A stretch of 64,000 nt of DNA from Advenella kashmirensis W13003 (GTDB lineage Bacteria; Pseudomonadota; Gammaproteobacteria; Burkholderiales; Burkholderiaceae_B): positions 233,122 through 297,121 of the forward strand of contig NZ_KI650981.1 in the NCBI RefSeq assembly GCF_000506985.1, written 5' to 3'. Below the pieces are notes generated by a model. It saw only the letters and a list, made by a program, of their open reading frames with translations. It ran no database searches and was not told the origin of the DNA. How positions within the stretch are numbered: the stretch's first letter is position 1; each line of letters opens with the position of its first letter. Positions 51,727 through 61,870 of this stretch are shown here, one piece after another. A program made the position numbers and the translations under genes.

Positions 51727-52602
51727 ATGATGGAAACTATTGTAGAAAGCCACGGAAAAAGGGCTGTGCTGGAGGCGCCAGAACGTGTTCATCCCGGCCT
51801 CTGGCGTGCTTCGCAAATGGCGCATGCGCCCGGTTTATATGCGCATACCGGCCATCCCGATCTCTCGGCTCAACTGCCGGGGGGCGGCTGGCCGCTGGGT
51901 AATCTTATCGAGGTTATGACACCGCGTGCTGGGATAGGCGAGCTGCAGTTGTTCAGGCCCGCCTTGTGTCACTCAACCAGGACGGGTTTGTCATCTGCTC
52001 TCACCGGCTTGGCTTCTCCTGGTGCGCAGTTGGACGATTCACGGCCTATTGTGCTGATTCAGCCGCCTTATGTCCCTCACATCTGTGCCTGGGCGCAGTG
52101 GGGAATCAACCCTGCCCGGTTGCTCTGGCTGTCTCCGCAAAGCAGCGCAGATGCCTTGTGGGCGGCAGAGCATATTCTGAACAGCGGTGCCTTCGCGGCC
52201 CTTGTGCTCTGGCAGCATGCCCTGCGCGATTCGGCCTTGCGTCGTCTGCAATTGTCAGCGCAAAAGGGCGACACGCTTTTCGTGCTGGTTCGGGGGCTGG
52301 CGGCGGCCCGGCAGTCTTCACCGGCGCCCTTGCGGCTTGCCCTTCACCCCGCGCATGCCGGTCTTCTTGTCCATATCGTCAAGCGTCGCGGCAATATAAG
52401 CGAACACCCCGTGCATGTGGCGCTTTATTCCGATCCTGCCGGCAGGTATGGGCATTCGGCCGTTGTGACCGAGCGTCATAGCGCTTTTTCCACTCATTCT
52501 GGTGTTTCTGATCCCGTTTCAGCCTCTTTTACAGAGTCCCATCATGCGAACATGGATAGCCGTCCATTTACTGCACCCCACGCTGGACACCCTTTGTCCT
52601 GA
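51727..52602 (+). CDS. imuA: Translesion-synthesis accessory protein ImuA
   Basis: A 291-residue SulA/RecA-like protein of the mutasome. Family stretches are HPGLWRASQMA, LSAQLPGGGWPLGNLIEVM and SPQSSADALWAAEHIL. ImuA works with ImuB and the error-prone polymerase DnaE2 in damage tolerance. The ATG at 51727 has AAGGA upstream; an earlier in-frame start at 51607 lies beyond the LexA box and is unlikely. The 3' end overlaps imuB by 59 nt. Confidence 0.9.
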   Translation: MMETIVESHGKRAVLEAPERVHPGLWRASQMAHAPGLYAHTGHPDLSAQLPGGGWPLGNLIEVMTPRAGIGELQLFRPALCHSTRTGLSSALTGLASPGAQLDDSRPIVLIQPPYVPHICAWAQWGINPARLLWLSPQSSADALWAAEHILNSGAFAALVLWQHALRDSALRRLQLSAQKGDTLFVLVRGLAAARQSSPAPLRLALHPAHAGLLVHIVKRRGNISEHPVHVALYSDPAGRYGHSAVVTERHSAFSTHSGVSDPVSASFTESHHANMDSRPFTAPHAGHPLS

Positions 52603-54037
52603 CTGGCGCAGGCTTGCCGCAGTGGTCATGGATCATGATCTGGTACGGGTGTGCTCGCCGCTTGCCTGGGAAACGGGCGTCCGTCCAGGTATGCGTGCCG
52701 GTGGGGTCAACGCGCTCTGTCCCCAGGCGGTGCTCACTCAATACGACGAACACATACATCAATCGGCCATGCAGGCGGCAGCGCTGGCGTTGCTGCAATA
52801 CACGCCCGAGCTTGCGCTGGATGAGCAGGACACGCTGTTGCTCGATGTCACCGGCAGTCTCAGCCTCTTTGGCGGTATCCGCCGGCTTTACCGTCGCATC
52901 CAGGGCACGTTGCAGGGGCTTTGCCTGAGCGCACGTTGCGCCATTGCGGCCACGGCCGGAGGAGCCTGGTTGCTGGCCACCGTTCCGACCGTTGCATGTG
53001 TTGCGCCGTCTGGCGCGATCACGGCTTGCGCTCATACAAGGGGGCGCCGGTGCCTGAAGCTGCACTCCTTGTTTGGCCGCCTGGATACCTTGCCTGCAAA
53101 CGCGCTGCCTGCCGCGCGTCCCTATGAGGCGTGGCTTGACAATATTGGTTGCGGCACGCTCGGTGCGTTGCGACAGCTGCCCCGTGCCGGCTTGCAACGC
53201 CGTACCAGCAAACAGCTGTTGCAGGCGCTGGATGCCGCCTATGGAAAAACGCCTGAAATCTTTGAATGGATCACCGCTCCTTTGCAGTTTCACGGACGCA
53301 TCGAACTGGTCGAGCGTATCGAATCAACAGAAGCGGTCGCACGCGTGGCCGGTCGACTGCTTGAGCAACTCTGCGGCTGGCTGACCGGACATCAACAGGC
53401 GGTCACACAGATGGCGTTGCTGCTGGAGCATGAGCGGGGTCGTCACGCCCGTCCTCCTACCCCGCTGGCACTGGCTGCAAGCACGCCTACCCGCGATCCA
53501 GCCCATCTGATGCGGTTATTGCAGGAGCATTTGCATCATTTGAAACTGGAGGCCCCTGTTATTGCCATGGCCCTTGAGGTTCATCGGGTGCAGGACCTTG
53601 CCCCGGTGCCCGACGACTTATTCCCCGACCCCGGGGGCACCCCTCAGGATCGACAGCGGGTCATCGACATCATCCTGGCGCGACTGGGACATGATCGGGT
53701 GTTGCAACCCCAGCTACATGCCGATCACCGTCCTGAGATGGCAAACCAGTGGGCAGCAGCAGGCCCTTCGCGCATTGTCGGACACACTGTGCAAGGCGGT
53801 GAGCGGCCGTGCTGGTTGCTGGAAAAGCCATTGCCGTTGGCGGTTCGTCGAAACCGGCCCTGGTACGGCACGCCTTTGCACATTCTCCATGGGCCGGAAC
53901 GAATCGAAGATGGATGGTGGGACGGCTGGACGCAAAGAGACTATTTCTTGGCAGAAGACGAGGCAGGTATACGCTACTGGCTGTTTCAGGATCGTCGTAA
54001 AAAGTTGCGCTGGTTTTTGCATGGTGTTTTCGGGTAA
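52544..54037 (+). CDS. imuB: Y-family polymerase-like protein ImuB
   Basis: A 497-residue Y-family homologue, expected to be catalytically inactive and to tether DnaE2 to the beta clamp. The N-terminal palm region (MRTWIAVHLL; LLLDVTGSLSLFGG) lacks the adjacent acidic pair of active polymerases: SARCAIAATAGGA replaces it. The C-terminal YWLFQDRRKKLRWFLHGVFG is typical of ImuB. ATG 52544 is chosen over the 52502 frame start because it begins the conserved part. It overlaps imuA. Confidence 0.9.
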   Translation: MRTWIAVHLLHPTLDTLCPDWRRLAAVVMDHDLVRVCSPLAWETGVRPGMRAGGVNALCPQAVLTQYDEHIHQSAMQAAALALLQYTPELALDEQDTLLLDVTGSLSLFGGIRRLYRRIQGTLQGLCLSARCAIAATAGGAWLLATVPTVACVAPSGAITACAHTRGRRCLKLHSLFGRLDTLPANALPAARPYEAWLDNIGCGTLGALRQLPRAGLQRRTSKQLLQALDAAYGKTPEIFEWITAPLQFHGRIELVERIESTEAVARVAGRLLEQLCGWLTGHQQAVTQMALLLEHERGRHARPPTPLALAASTPTRDPAHLMRLLQEHLHHLKLEAPVIAMALEVHRVQDLAPVPDDLFPDPGGTPQDRQRVIDIILARLGHDRVLQPQLHADHRPEMANQWAAAGPSRIVGHTVQGGERPCWLLEKPLPLAVRRNRPWYGTPLHILHGPERIEDGWWDGWTQRDYFLAEDEAGIRYWLFQDRRKKLRWFLHGVFG

Positions 54038-54049
54038 GGGGATGCGCCT

Positions 54050-57000
54050 GTGACTGAGCCTTTATTTTCTTCATCTTCTTCTTATGAACTGCCGAATTAT
54101 GCGGAACTGTATTGTCAGAGCAATTACAGTTTTTTGCAGGGGGCCTCGCATCCTCGTGAGCTGGTTCAGGCGGCGTTCAGCCTCAACTATATGGCTCTGG
54201 CCATCACCGACGAATGTTCGGTGGCCGGGGTCGTGCGTGCATACGAAGAAGTGACAAAACTGAATCAGCCCATCCTGGAACAGGCCGAACGCAGTAGAAA
54301 AGCGGCACTGGAAAAAGCAGGTTGTACCTTATGGCCGAAGGCGCTGGTGCCAGCGATGTTCCCAGCGCCCTCGTCGCTGGTGTTGTCTGCCAGCGCATCC
54401 GTTGAGTCCGGCGCCAAGTCACGTGCTGCGTCAGGTGTCAGGTCAGATGCTGAGCCAGGTGATAAGTCAAGTGCAGAGTCGCCGGAAGCGTCTGACGAGC
54501 CGCCATTGCGTTTGCCGATGAAACTGATCGTAGGGTCTGTTTTTTCGCTGCGCGCAGCAGAAGCATCTCCTGCGTTAAAGCTGATCGTTCTGGCTCAGAC
54601 CCGCGACGGATATGGCAATCTGTGCGAGTTCATTACATTGGGACGGCGTCGTGCCCCCAAAGGGGATTATTATCTGACCACAAAAGACATTACCTGCCCA
54701 GAGAGCGCAGATCCGTCTCTGCCTCACTTGCGGTTTTTACCAGAGTGCCTGGGTCTGCTTGTGCCCGAATACTGTGCCCCCTATGAACAGGTGCTGGCGC
54801 AGGCGCAATGGCTTGCCCAGGCCTTTGCCGGACGGTGCTGGCTGGTGCTCAGTCTATTGCACCAGGGGCAGGATGCCGCGCACAAGCGCATGCTCATGGC
54901 GGTATCCGAAGCCACAGGCGTGCCGCTTGTGGCCGCCGGACATGTGCAAATGCATGTGCGTTCGCGCAAACCCGTGCATGACACACTGACGGCCATCCGG
55001 CTGGGGAAAAGTGTCCAGGACTGTGGATTCTCACGCAGTTCCAACGGCGAACAGCATTTGCGCCAGCGGGTAACGCTGGCCAGGCTGTATCCGCTGGCTG
55101 CGCTCCAGCAAACCATTGAGGTCATGCTTCAATGCTCATTCAGTCTTCACGAACTCAAGTATCAATACCCTGACCATATCTGCCCCACGGATATGACGCC
55201 AACGGCCTATCTGCGACAGGAAACCTATGCGGGAGCGCAGCGACGCTTTTCCGAAGAGGTGCCGGATGTTGTTACCCGCCAGTTGGAGGTTGAGCTGCAA
55301 TTGATTGCCGAATTGAAGTACGAGGCCTATTTTCTGACGGTCTACGATATCGTGCGGTTTGCACGTAAACAGGGCATTTTGTGTCAGGGCAGAGGCTCGG
55401 CTGCCAATAGTGCCGTCTGCTACTGCCTGGGAATTACGGAAGTGGATCCGGCCCGGAGCAATAGTCTGTTCGAGCGGTTTATCAGTAAAGAACGTGATGA
55501 GCCACCCGATATAGATGTGGATTTCGAACATCAGCGTCGCGAGGAAGTCATCCAGTATATTTATGCCACTTATGGTCGCGACCGGGCGGCACTGACGGCA
55601 GTTGTCATCACCTATCGGGTCAAGAGTGTGCTGCGTGATACCGGCAAGGCGCTGGGCGTGGATCCGCTCATTATCAATGCGGTAGCACGCGCCTATCATT
55701 ATTGGGACGGCCGGGCCAACCTGATGGCGCGCTTGCAGGAATGCGGCCTCGACCCGAATTCTCCGGTCGCTTTGCAATGGGTTTATCTGGCTGAAAAAAT
55801 CATGAGTTTTCCGCGCCATCTTTCGCAGCATCCTGGCGGGTTCGTCATGTCGCGAGGTCCGCTTTCCAGGATCGTTCCCATTGAAAATGCGGCCATGGAG
55901 AACCGCAGTGTGGTGCAATGGGATAAGGACGATCTGGACGTCCTGCGTATTCTGAAAGTGGATGTACTGGCGCTGGGCATGCTCAGCATGATCCGCCGGG
56001 CGCTGGAGTTGGTGTCGCAACGATATGGCGAGCATTTTCAGATGCAGGATATTCCTGATGAAGACACGGATACTTACGACATGATCTGCAAGGCCGATAC
56101 CATTGGCGTGTTTCAGATCGAATCCCGTGCGCAAATGACCATGCTGCCACGCTTGCGGCCGCGTTGCTACTATGATCTGGTTATTGAAGTGTCCATTATC
56201 CGCCCGGGGCCGATACAGGGTGGCATGGTGCATCCTTATCTGCGGCGGCGCCAGAATCTGGAAGAGGTGGACTACCCTGGCCCAGAGGTCCAGGCGGCCC
56301 TGGAACGTACATTAGGCGTCCCGATTTTCCAGGAGCAGGTCATGCAGATTGCCATGACGGCAGCCGGGTTTACCGGGGGCGAGGCCGATTCCCTGCGCCG
56401 TTCCATGGCGGCCTGGAAGCGCAAAGGGGGGCTGGAAAAATTCTATGACAAAATTATCAATGGCATGGTTGGCAATAACTATAAACGGGAGTTTGCCGAA
56501 CAGATTTTCCGCCAGATCCAGGGTTTTGGTGAATACGGTTTTCCTGAAAGCCATGCGGCCAGTTTTGCATTGCTGGCCTATGATAGCAGCTGGCTTAAAT
56601 GTCATGAGCCAGAAGCTTTCCTGGCGGCGCTGCTCAACAGCCAGCCCATGGGCTTCTATAGCGCCTCGACACTGATCCAGGACGCCAGACGACACGATGT
56701 TGCCATCGCACCTGCAGATGTGCAGGTCAGTGACTGGGAAACAACGCTGCAATTGCCCGAAGGTAGCCCTGCAGAGAGTGAGGTCACACATGACAGGCCA
56801 GATCAGACGCTTTCCGCAACAGCACGCCTTTGCATGGCCCAGTGTAAAGCCAGACAACAAGGTAAACGGCCCACTGTCAGACTGGGGCTGAACCAGATCA
56901 AGGGAATGCATGAGACCGTTGCCCGACGGATTGTCCAGGTGCGTGAGCAGGCACCTTTTGTGTCTGTGGCCGATCTGGCCCGTCGCGCCGATCTGAGCCG

Positions 57001-57577
57001 GCATGACCTGAACGCGCTGGCGGCAGCAAATGCGCTGGAGAGCATCGCCGGACATCGCCGGGCGGCCTTGTGGGACGCTGTTGTCAGCACGCCCGACAAA
57101 GATATGCTGCGAGATGCGCCTGTTTATGAAACCTCGACCCCGCAACTGTCATTATTGACAGAAGGCCAGTCTTTGGTCGCCGATTACGATTCGCTGGGTC
57201 TGACGCTGGGTCGCCATCCGCTGGCGCTTTTGCGGGACAGGCTGACAGCAATGCGCTTTTTGTCTTCTGCCGTCCTGCGTGAACAGCCTGATCGACGTCT
57301 GGTGCGTGCGGCCGGTATTATCACCGTCAGGCAACGGCCGGGAACGGCAAAAGGCGTGGTTTTTGTCACTATTGAAGACGAAGAAGGACAGATTAATCTG
57401 CTGATACGGCCGACGCTGGCAGAGCGTCAACGCAAGGAGTTGCTGACCTCTCGCCTGATAGGCGCTTATGGCCGGTGGCAATCCCAAAGCGGTGTTCAGC
57501 ATGTGATCGTGGAGCGTCTGGTCAATCTGACGCATTTACTGGGAAAATTGCAGACGCGAAGCCGCAATTTTCACTGA
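54050..57577 (+). CDS. dnaE2: Error-prone DNA polymerase DnaE2
   Basis: A 1175-residue C-family polymerase for SOS mutagenesis. The PHP domain is at residues ~15-330, and the polymerase core carries CQGRGSAANSAVCYCLGI and the catalytic Asp pair in PPDIDVDFEH. A C-terminal OB-fold follows (AAGIITVRQRPGTAKGVVF). It starts at GTG 54050, 12 nt after imuB, with AAGGGG upstream. Residues ~70-155 include a Ser/Ala/Glu-rich low-complexity insert inside the PHP domain, which makes the protein longer than typical. Confidence 0.95.
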   Translation: MTEPLFSSSSSYELPNYAELYCQSNYSFLQGASHPRELVQAAFSLNYMALAITDECSVAGVVRAYEEVTKLNQPILEQAERSRKAALEKAGCTLWPKALVPAMFPAPSSLVLSASASVESGAKSRAASGVRSDAEPGDKSSAESPEASDEPPLRLPMKLIVGSVFSLRAAEASPALKLIVLAQTRDGYGNLCEFITLGRRRAPKGDYYLTTKDITCPESADPSLPHLRFLPECLGLLVPEYCAPYEQVLAQAQWLAQAFAGRCWLVLSLLHQGQDAAHKRMLMAVSEATGVPLVAAGHVQMHVRSRKPVHDTLTAIRLGKSVQDCGFSRSSNGEQHLRQRVTLARLYPLAALQQTIEVMLQCSFSLHELKYQYPDHICPTDMTPTAYLRQETYAGAQRRFSEEVPDVVTRQLEVELQLIAELKYEAYFLTVYDIVRFARKQGILCQGRGSAANSAVCYCLGITEVDPARSNSLFERFISKERDEPPDIDVDFEHQRREEVIQYIYATYGRDRAALTAVVITYRVKSVLRDTGKALGVDPLIINAVARAYHYWDGRANLMARLQECGLDPNSPVALQWVYLAEKIMSFPRHLSQHPGGFVMSRGPLSRIVPIENAAMENRSVVQWDKDDLDVLRILKVDVLALGMLSMIRRALELVSQRYGEHFQMQDIPDEDTDTYDMICKADTIGVFQIESRAQMTMLPRLRPRCYYDLVIEVSIIRPGPIQGGMVHPYLRRRQNLEEVDYPGPEVQAALERTLGVPIFQEQVMQIAMTAAGFTGGEADSLRRSMAAWKRKGGLEKFYDKIINGMVGNNYKREFAEQIFRQIQGFGEYGFPESHAASFALLAYDSSWLKCHEPEAFLAALLNSQPMGFYSASTLIQDARRHDVAIAPADVQVSDWETTLQLPEGSPAESEVTHDRPDQTLSATARLCMAQCKARQQGKRPTVRLGLNQIKGMHETVARRIVQVREQAPFVSVADLARRADLSRHDLNALAAANALESIAGHRRAALWDAVVSTPDKDMLRDAPVYETSTPQLSLLTEGQSLVADYDSLGLTLGRHPLALLRDRLTAMRFLSSAVLREQPDRRLVRAAGIITVRQRPGTAKGVVFVTIEDEEGQINLLIRPTLAERQRKELLTSRLIGAYGRWQSQSGVQHVIVERLVNLTHLLGKLQTRSRNFH

Positions 57578-57691
57578 AAACCCCCATGCCTGCTGATTGC
57601 TGACTGGAAAAAGCGGCGACGCAAGCGTTCTGTTCACCGAGTTGCATTGCTGTGCGTAAGGCGCTGCGGGCAGCCGCTACAAGTGTATTGC

Positions 57692-59299
57692 TCAAGCCTG
57701 GGTTGATTTTTTCTTGCAAGATCGGCGCTTCTGGATCCATCCGGCGACCAGACCCAGCAAGCTGATGATTACGATCAGCCAATTGCCTGTCCGGGCATAG
57801 AGTGTCAGCCCCTGCGTACCCTGTACCTGCACATCCAGGATATTGGCGGTGGCTGTCGGCAATTGCGCCAGTACGCGGCCTTCTGCATCAATGGCCGCGG
57901 TTGAACCGGTATTTGTTGCGCGAATCATGGGTCTTGCTGTTTCCATGCTGCGCATGCGTGAAATCTGCAAGTGTTGTCTGAGCGCCCAGGTATTGCCAAA
58001 CCAGCCCAGGTTGCTGACATTGAACAGGATGCTGGCGCCGGGTGCCCCGTCAGCCTGCGTGTGCAGGGAAGGCAGCAGTTCTTCGCCAAAGACATCTTCG
58101 TAACAAATATTGGGTGCAAACTGCTGGCCGTTGACGACAAAGCTTTTCTGTCCCTGCTGACCCCGGTCAAAGTCGCCCAGCGGAATATTCAAGGCATCGA
58201 CAAACCAGCGAAAACCGAAAGGCACGAATTCGCCAAAAGGCACAAGATGACGTTTGTCATAGACGGGCAACTGGGCCTGCATCAGCGCCTGCACAGAGGT
58301 ATTGGCGTTAATGGCGATCACACTGTTGGTATAGCGGTCTTTGCCATTCTCGACAGTATGCATGGGGCTGCCCAGGAACAGGGTGGCCTTCATCTGATCA
58401 GCTAGGTCCACCACAGATTGCCAGAATTCAGGCGCCATTCTGTCCTGGAACGTCGGCAGAATGGTTTCGGGAAAAACAATGACAGAAGGTGCGCGTTGCG
58501 CGTCCGTAGCCGGACGGGTGGCCAGGCCAAACTGTGTCTGCAGTGAGCTCATCAACTGGGATGGATCGAACTTCATCTGTTGGGCAATATTGCCCTGCAC
58601 CAGTCTGACCGTCAGGGGCGGCCCCTGATTGTCGAACCAGACAATGCGGCTGAGCGCCAGGCTGACGATGAACATGCCCATCAGCGCACTGGCCATGGCG
58701 GCCATGATGCCGGTGCGGTTGTGCTTTACATAATAGACAATGCAGGCAGTCAGCCCGCTGGCCAGTGCCGCCAGAAAGGCAACGCCATAAACGCCGAAAA
58801 TGGGGGCCCAGGCAGACAGCAGGCTGCTGGTGTGGGCGTAGCCGATATTATTCCAGGGGAAGCCGGTAAACACAAAGCCGCGCAGCCATTCGCCCAGTGT
58901 CCAGGCGCAGGCCCACAGCAATGGTCGCCCCACTGCCAGTGGTACACGCATGACGTTCATGTCACGGCCCAGCCAGGCTGTGCAAGCGCCCGCCAGGGCG
59001 GCATACAGGGACAGATAAAGCGCGAACAGAAAGACAGCCAGCGCCGCAAGCGGCGCGGCCAGTCCGCCGAAATGATTCATGCTGATGTACAGCCAGTATA
59101 TGCCGACGCAGAAACTGCTGGTGCTGAAAACAAAAGCGGCCAGTGCGGCTCGTCCGATATGGCGTGTGCTGAAGACAACGAAGGCCGGCATCGCCATGGA
59201 CAGGACCTGGACATAGGCCAATGTCCAGTCGGGCAGGGGATCAGGCGCAAAACTCAATGCATGGAGCGCCCCGGCCACAATGAGAAGAAGCCAGACCAT
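57692..59299 (-). CDS. lnt: Apolipoprotein N-acyltransferase
   Basis: A 535-residue inner-membrane enzyme that adds the third acyl chain to lipoproteins. About seven hydrophobic helices precede a carbon-nitrogen hydrolase domain with catalytic Glu in FPETILPT, Lys near VYDKRHLVPFGE and Cys in NICYEDVFGE. The final helix is near residue 505. It starts 3 nt after the corC stop on the same strand. Confidence 0.95.
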   Translation of the reverse strand: MVWLLLIVAGALHALSFAPDPLPDWTLAYVQVLSMAMPAFVVFSTRHIGRAALAAFVFSTSSFCVGIYWLYISMNHFGGLAAPLAALAVFLFALYLSLYAALAGACTAWLGRDMNVMRVPLAVGRPLLWACAWTLGEWLRGFVFTGFPWNNIGYAHTSSLLSAWAPIFGVYGVAFLAALASGLTACIVYYVKHNRTGIMAAMASALMGMFIVSLALSRIVWFDNQGPPLTVRLVQGNIAQQMKFDPSQLMSSLQTQFGLATRPATDAQRAPSVIVFPETILPTFQDRMAPEFWQSVVDLADQMKATLFLGSPMHTVENGKDRYTNSVIAINANTSVQALMQAQLPVYDKRHLVPFGEFVPFGFRWFVDALNIPLGDFDRGQQGQKSFVVNGQQFAPNICYEDVFGEELLPSLHTQADGAPGASILFNVSNLGWFGNTWALRQHLQISRMRSMETARPMIRATNTGSTAAIDAEGRVLAQLPTATANILDVQVQGTQGLTLYARTGNWLIVIISLLGLVAGWIQKRRSCKKKSTQA

Positions 59300-59302
59300 G
59301 GA

Positions 59303-60202
59303 TCAGGTTTCTGATTTGCTGTGGCTGCTGCTCATGGCAGACAGCCGTTTGACATGCAGCCAAAGAGCGCGGCGGGCATCTGCGCGCAGGACCTGGAAAC
59401 GCAGGCCCTGGAAATCATAACTGTCACCTCGTTGCGGAATATGGTCCAGTTCCGCGGCCAGCCAGCCGCCGATGGTGTCGTAATCGTCTTCGGGGATGGC
59501 AACCTGCAGCGTCTGGTTCAGCTGCTTGATGTCGGTAACGGCCATCACGCGCCAGGAGGAGTCTGTTTCCGGAAAGATGGTCATTTGCGCATCTTCGTCG
59601 TATTCGTCCTCGATGTCGCCCACAATCTGTTCGAGCACATCTTCCATGGTGACCAGGCCGGCGATGCTGCCGTATTCGTCAATCACGATCGCAATATGAT
59701 TGCGGTTTTCGCGGAAATCGCGCAACAGCTGATTCAGCCGTTTGGTTTCCGGAATATAAATGGCCGGGCGCACCAGGCTGCGGATGTCCGTTTCGGGATT
59801 GGTAATGAATCGCAGCAGATCCTTGGCCAGCAGAATACCGATAATATTGTCTTTTTCTTCTTCAAATACCGGAAAGCGGGAGTGCGCTGTTTCAAGAATA
59901 ATGGGAAGCAGCTCCTGCAGCGGCTTGCTGATGTCCAGCACGTCCATGCGTGAGCGCGGAATCATGATGTCGCTGACGTTTTTTTCGGTGAAGGAAATGG
60001 AGCCCACAATCATGGAATAGGAATCATCATCAATGATGTCCCTGTCATGGGCGGAAGAGAGGATCTCCTGGATGTCTTCCCGGTCTTCGGGTTCGTTCTG
60101 GCCCAGCAGGCCTTTTATGCGCTGGATAAGTGAGCGGGAAATCTGTTTTTTGCCGGGCTGACTGTCGGGCTCGGCATCGTTGGAAGGGTATGGATCTGAC
60201 AT
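59303..60202 (-). CDS. CorC/HlyC-type CBS-domain protein
   Basis: A 299-residue cytosolic protein of the YbeX/CorC family. Two CBS domains (residues ~75-195; DIMIPRSRMDVLDI, IGILLAKDLLRFI, VIDEYGSIAGLVTMEDVLEQIVG) are followed by a CorC/HlyC domain (DSSWRVMAVTDIKQLNQTL). It is linked to magnesium/cobalt homeostasis and, in E. coli, ribosome maturation. Start at 60202 is chosen by alignment to family N-termini. Confidence 0.9.
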   Translation of the reverse strand: MSDPYPSNDAEPDSQPGKKQISRSLIQRIKGLLGQNEPEDREDIQEILSSAHDRDIIDDDSYSMIVGSISFTEKNVSDIMIPRSRMDVLDISKPLQELLPIILETAHSRFPVFEEEKDNIIGILLAKDLLRFITNPETDIRSLVRPAIYIPETKRLNQLLRDFRENRNHIAIVIDEYGSIAGLVTMEDVLEQIVGDIEDEYDEDAQMTIFPETDSSWRVMAVTDIKQLNQTLQVAIPEDDYDTIGGWLAAELDHIPQRGDSYDFQGLRFQVLRADARRALWLHVKRLSAMSSSHSKSET

Positions 60203-60235
60203 CTCTGGACGTCTAGTTAAGGATTTATAAGGATA

Positions 60236-60249
60236 ACGCAAATTTGCGT
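60236..60249. promoter_or_regulatory. Palindrome upstream of the CBS-domain gene
   Basis: ACGCAAATTTGCGT is a perfect 14-bp palindrome 33 nt before the start codon, inside the likely promoter region. No regulator is identified. Confidence 0.3.
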
Positions 60250-60309
60250 AAATTTGATGAAAAGTTAAAGACTTAGCGTAAACCCGAGCCGGTCATGGGG
60301 TCTTGGGTT

Positions 60310-60819
60310 TTAACGTGGTGTGTAAGGATCCGGAAAACCTAGCCCCGCCAGAAGGGCGGTTTCAATCGCCTCCATATGGGCGGCGTCGTCTTCGTTTTCG
60401 TGGTCATAGCCCAGCGCATGCAGCGCGCCATGAATAACCAGATGCGCAGCGTGCTGCTGCAGCGTTTTGTGTTGTTCCTGTGCTTCCCGCCTGAGGACAG
60501 GCACGCACAGGATGATGTCGCCTCGGGCAATGCCATCCGGATCAATGCCATATTCGAAGGTCAACACGTTCGTGGCATAATCGCGGCCGCGAAACTGACT
60601 GTTCAGTTCATGTGCTTCGTCGGTATCGACCAGTCGCAAGGCCAGTTCCACTTCGATGATGTCGGGATTTTCCGCCATGGCGGCATCCACTGCGCGCAAC
60701 ATCCAGCCACGGATACGCTGCCGGGTAAGAGAAGGTTCCGGTATCACATGTTGCACGGATGTGCGCAAATAAGAGGTATCGCGCGTGCGGCGGCGGCCGA
60801 TGGGGGCAGAGTCAGGCAT
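60310..60819 (-). CDS. ybeY: Endoribonuclease YbeY
   Basis: A 169-residue zinc endoribonuclease for 16S rRNA maturation and ribosome quality control. The metal motif is [33 protein letters not shown] is also conserved. ATG 60819 overlaps the end of phoH; the longer frame from 60939 is phoH sequence in another frame. The family is usually about 155 residues, so length is normal. Confidence 0.95.
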   Translation of the reverse strand: MPDSAPIGRRRTRDTSYLRTSVQHVIPEPSLTRQRIRGWMLRAVDAAMAENPDIIEVELALRLVDTDEAHELNSQFRGRDYATNVLTFEYGIDPDGIARGDIILCVPVLRREAQEQHKTLQQHAAHLVIHGALHALGYDHENEDDAAHMEAIETALLAGLGFPDPYTPR

Positions 60820-61870
60820 GGGGGCTGCGGCCTTCCGCCAGGTCGTATGCATCGATGATGCGGGCCACCAGCGGGTGGCGTACGACATCTTCACTGGTAA
60901 AACGTGAAAATGCGATGCCCTGCACATGATTGAGGACACGCACGGCGTGCTCCAGTCCGCTTTTCTGCCCCTTGATCAGATCAATTTGAGACGGGTCGCC
61001 GGTAATGACCGCTTTGCTGCCAAAGCCGATACGGGTCAGGAACATTTTCATTTGTTCCTGCGTGGTGTTTTGCGCTTCATCCAGAATAACAAAAGCGTGA
61101 TTCAGTGTGCGGCCCCGCATATAGGCCAGCGGCGCGATCTCGATGGTCTGCTTCTCGAACAGGCGCATGACCTTGTCAAACCCCATCAGGTCATACAGGG
61201 CATCGTAGAGAGGCCGCAGATACGGATCAACTTTCTGGGCCAGGTCGCCCGGCAAAAATCCCAGGCGTTCGCCCGCTTCGACGGCAGGACGGGTCAGGAT
61301 AATGCGCTGCACATGTTCCCGCTCCAGGGCGTCAATGGCGCAGGCAACGGCCAGCCAGGTTTTACCGGTGCCGGCCGGACCTGTGCCAAATGTGATGTCG
61401 TGCCGCAGGATGTTGTTCAGGTAGTCACGCTGGCGTGGTGTGCGCGGGCGCAGGTCGTTGCGTCGGGTGCGCAGGGCAATGGAGCCGCTGTCGTCATCCA
61501 GCGGAGGAAGGTCGGGGAGTGCCTGCCTGCCGCCGGGGCGCGCTTGAGATTGATCGTCGCTGCCATTGGCGCTGGGCCGGACGGGAGTGGCCGGTCTGGC
61601 ATTGGCCCGCAATTCGACCAGCCCCAGCTGAATGTCATCAATGGTCAGGTCGCGATGGCGGGCACGACGATGGAACAGGTTGACGGCGCCTGCGGCATCC
61701 TGCGCCTGATCGCCTTCTACGATGATACGGCTGCCGTTGCGGCCAATTGTGACATCATAGGCCTGCGCAATTTGCTGCAGGTTTTCGTCCAGCGGTCCGC
61801 ACAGATTGGCCAGCTGGGTGTTGTCGCCTTCCAGGTGAAAAACGACGGGCAGGGTCCGTTTTCCCGACAT
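60812..61870 (-). CDS. PhoH-like ATPase
   Basis: A 352-residue cytosolic P-loop protein. An N-terminal KH-like/acidic part is followed by the Walker A motif [15 protein letters not shown] and Walker B in [10 protein letters not shown], with [13 protein letters not shown] near the end. PhoH proteins are proposed to act with YbeY in RNA metabolism. A low-complexity linker sits around residues 85-125. Its start overlaps the miaB stop (TGATG). Confidence 0.93.
   Translation of the reverse strand: MSGKRTLPVVFHLEGDNTQLANLCGPLDENLQQIAQAYDVTIGRNGSRIIVEGDQAQDAAGAVNLFHRRARHRDLTIDDIQLGLVELRANARPATPVRPSANGSDDQSQARPGGRQALPDLPPLDDDSGSIALRTRRNDLRPRTPRQRDYLNNILRHDITFGTGPAGTGKTWLAVACAIDALEREHVQRIILTRPAVEAGERLGFLPGDLAQKVDPYLRPLYDALYDLMGFDKVMRLFEKQTIEIAPLAYMRGRTLNHAFVILDEAQNTTQEQMKMFLTRIGFGSKAVITGDPSQIDLIKGQKSGLEHAVRVLNHVQGIAFSRFTSEDVVRHPLVARIIDAYDLAEGRSPHA

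Noticed and set aside
55136-57145. Minus-strand frames inside dnaE2
   Set aside because: dnaE2 is continuous and well conserved on the plus strand; the opposite frames are shadows of it.
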